Below, in pieces: positions 6,241 to 7,295 of a DNA stretch of 7,295 bases (positions are counted from its first letter, which is position 1; every line of letters starts with the position of its first letter). The translations under genes were made by a program, and so were the position numbers. Below the pieces are notes generated by a model. It made no database searches, had not been told where the DNA came from, and saw only the letters and a program-made list of their open reading frames with translations. Origin of the DNA: Betaproteobacteria bacterium (lineage in GTDB: Bacteria; Pseudomonadota; Gammaproteobacteria; Burkholderiales; Burkholderiaceae); NCBI GenBank assembly GCA_018969885.1, contig JAGWXN010000171.1:1-7295 (forward strand), read 5' to 3'.

Positions 6241-6977
6241 GATGCTTCCTCATGAGGGCGTAAAGACTGGGCCAGTGCGCAGGCAATGGCCGCCTCCAGG
6301 GCTGTGACCTGAACCTCAAGGGAGAGTGACGGGGTTTGCGCGCTGAAGGTGCGCGGCGCATCGTCGCGGTCTGCGCTACGCTCGCGCTCGCTTCGACGCT
6401 GCTCGGGGAGAATGGGAAGATGAATGAAGCCGCCACGGACGGGCCCGCGGCCCAGCCGATGCATCAGTCCGTAAAAGAGATCATTGCAAACAAAGGTGCC
6501 CGCGCTGTTTGAGAGCGAAACCGGATGTCCATCAGCCCGCAGGGAGTGCAGCATCGCCCGGAGCGGCAGTCGGCTAGGGTAGGCGTAGGGGCCCGATGCG
6601 TACACCGGTTCATCAATCGGCTGGCAACCGTCGTTGTCGGCGATTCGCGCATCGCGCACATTGAGTGCGACGCGCTCAATCGTGATGTCGGGCCGCCCCT
6701 CCGCCTGGCCAAGGCCGATCACCAGATCAGGCGAAATCGCGTCGATGAGGCGATTGAGTTCGTCAATGCAGCGCCCAAAGCGACAGGGCACCTGCGCGGC
6801 AATCACCTGAAATGCGCCCGAAATGTCGGCGCCACTGATCAGCTTGCCATCGAGGGCGCGCGCAACCTCCCAGGAGACGTTGAGCACATGCCCGTCAAAC
6901 GGTTCGAAGCCAGTGACCAGCACTCGGCCGGCAGGCTTACGAGCCGAACGATGAGGCAACGCCGGCGTGAGGGCCAT
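6237..6977 (-). CDS. pcp: Pyroglutamyl-peptidase I (pyrrolidone-carboxylate peptidase)
   Basis: This cytosolic cysteine peptidase of family C15 removes N-terminal 5-oxoproline (pyroglutamate) from peptides. With the chosen start it has about 246 residues, somewhat longer than the usual 200-220. RVLVTGFEPFDGH (about 18-30) is the family's N-terminal signature. GLGQAEGRPDITIERVALN carries the catalytic Glu (E101), SNSAGTFVCNDLFYGLMH the nucleophile C164, and GGFIHLPILPEQ the catalytic H186, so the triad is complete. Extra length comes from about 17 N-terminal residues and from a charged Arg/Asp/Ser-rich insertion (about 193-210) between H186 and the conserved PSLSLE. The ATG at 6977 is preceded by AGGA at 6985-6988; the frame is open to 7064, with another ATG at 7007 lacking a ribosome-binding site. 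It is followed by the isomerase-like gene with GTGA overlap. Family very secure; true substrate here may be a cyclic amide of a catabolic pathway (inference). Confidence 0.92.
   Translation of the reverse strand: MALTPALPHRSARKPAGRVLVTGFEPFDGHVLNVSWEVARALDGKLISGADISGAFQVIAAQVPCRFGRCIDELNRLIDAISPDLVIGLGQAEGRPDITIERVALNVRDARIADNDGCQPIDEPVYASGPYAYPSRLPLRAMLHSLRADGHPVSLSNSAGTFVCNDLFYGLMHRLGRGPVRGGFIHLPILPEQRRSERERSADRDDAPRTFSAQTPSLSLEVQVTALEAAIACALAQSLRPHEEAS
6247..6250 (-). promoter_or_regulatory. Ribosome-binding site of the isomerase-like gene, supporting its GTG start
   Basis: On the - strand AGGA (within GAGGAAGC) lies six bases before the GTG at 6240, inside the last codons of the pyroglutamyl peptidase. 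The nearby ATG at 6253-6251 is out of frame. This supports the GTG start and the GTGA coupling. Confidence 0.65.
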
Positions 6978-6984
6978 CCTGTTT

Positions 6985-6988
6985 TCCT
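6985..6988 (-). promoter_or_regulatory. Ribosome-binding site that decides the peptidase start
   Basis: On the - strand AGGA (in CCAGGAAAACAGG) lies seven bases before the ATG at 6977. The alternative in-frame ATG at 7007 is preceded by GCTTGGCAA with no such site. Confidence 0.6.
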
Positions 6989-7050
6989 GGACGCAATCGG
7001 TCGACATTTGCCAAGCAAGCTCGGAGTGTATCCTCCGCGACGGTTCGCCG

Positions 7051-7064
7051 TTGACCGGCGTCAA
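7051..7064. promoter_or_regulatory. Inverted repeat upstream of the peptidase gene, possible operator
   Basis: TTGAC-N4-GTCAA is a perfect 5-base inverted repeat (spacer CGGC on the + strand) within the 90-base gap between the unassigned gene and the peptidase start. Its size and spacing suit a dimeric repressor, and it lies 74 bases upstream of the peptidase ATG. With such short arms it could be chance. No convincing sigma-70 promoter is visible in the gap. Confidence 0.25.
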
Positions 7065-7067
7065 ACA

Positions 7068-7295
7068 TCATGAGGCGGGTGCGAACCGCGCCTTCCAGAG
7101 GCCCCAGGGGCGATCGATCACCGCGCGGTTGGTGGCTTCCGACAGCGCGGCTTCGTCATCGTCCAGATACGTGACCTCTCCGCCCAGTGCCATGGTGCGG
7201 CTCTGGAGTTCGGCATTGTTCTGGGTGTAGACCGCGCGAAACACCGCGACTGGAATCGTCTGGCCGACACTGCAGAAGCCGCGGCCGCTGCACCT
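7068..7295 (-). CDS. C-terminal end of an unassigned protein, 5' partial
   Basis: An open - strand frame runs from the right window edge to a TGA at 7068-7070, giving the last 75 residues of a protein whose start is outside. The sequence includes TIPVAVFRAVYTQNNAELQS, then ALGGEVTYLDDDEAAL and ends RPWGLWKARFAPAS. I do not recognise it firmly. The pattern of a Leu-Gly-Gly turn, a short strand, an acidic stretch, an amphipathic helix and a terminal Trp loosely resembles the end of TRAP-type solute-binding receptors, which would fit a catabolic operon, but this is a weak impression. It ends 90 bases upstream of the peptidase on the same strand and may be co-transcribed with it. Codon character matches its neighbours. 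Confidence 0.6.
   Translation of the reverse strand, partial: RCSGRGFCSVGQTIPVAVFRAVYTQNNAELQSRTMALGGEVTYLDDDEAALSEATNRAVIDRPWGLWKARFAPAS

Noticed and set aside
6525..7073. + strand open frame (182 codons) opposite the pyroglutamyl peptidase
   Set aside because: The - strand contains the full catalytic triad of family C15; the + frame has no domain.
7272..7290. PstI- and NotI-like sites close together near the right edge (CTGCAG, GCGGCCGC), suggesting vector sequence
   Set aside because: The - strand frame runs through them without interruption, and such GC-rich palindromes are common in DNA of this composition.
7068..7295. Sugar-binding (RbsB-like) N-lobe, suggested by the ALGGEVTYLDDD stretch
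   Set aside because: This stretch is about 40 residues from the C-terminal stop, while in RbsB-like proteins such a motif lies in the first domain; an unseen frameshift would be required.

Overview
The window is a gene-dense, high-GC piece of bacterial chromosome. Its gene families and arrangement fit a metabolically versatile proteobacterium, most likely a betaproteobacterium of the Burkholderiales; this assignment is inferred from style, not from a marker gene. I see no rRNA, tRNA, mobile element or CRISPR array. Nearly all of the sequence is coding, and it falls into three transcription blocks.

Block 1 (1-3804, + strand) is a tightly packed operon that enters from the left edge. In order it encodes: an enolase-superfamily dehydratase closely resembling D-tartrate dehydratase (5' end outside the window); a small VOC/glyoxalase-fold metalloprotein; the FAD-binding medium subunit and then the 2Fe-2S small subunit of a xanthine dehydrogenase/CO dehydrogenase-type molybdenum hydroxylase; and an aldose-1-epimerase/hexose-6-phosphate mutarotase-like protein. 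The catalytic molybdopterin large subunit is not in the window, although the epimerase follows directly where it often sits. A sugar-acid dehydratase, a molybdo-hydroxylase electron-transfer pair and a mutarotase together suggest oxidation of a sugar or sugar acid. That pathway is inference.

Block 2 (3872-5384) is a divergent pair with a 100-base shared upstream region: a 4-oxalocrotonate tautomerase-family protein on the - strand and a class A FAD-dependent monooxygenase on the + strand. This combination is typical of aromatic or heteroaromatic catabolism. Convergent gene ends on either side carry hairpins (3827-3843 and 5417-5439) that probably act as transcription ends.

Block 3 (5476-7295, - strand) reads leftwards from the right edge: the C-terminal end of an unassigned protein, pyroglutamyl-peptidase I, and a maleate isomerase/Asp-Glu racemase-superfamily protein. 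The last two overlap by four bases (GTGA), so they are probably translationally coupled. The racemase-family protein keeps its first catalytic Cys but has Gly where the second is expected, so its reaction may differ from that of known members.

The most notable points are the molybdo-hydroxylase pair without its catalytic subunit, the one-cysteine maleate-isomerase homologue, and its coupling to a pyroglutamyl peptidase.
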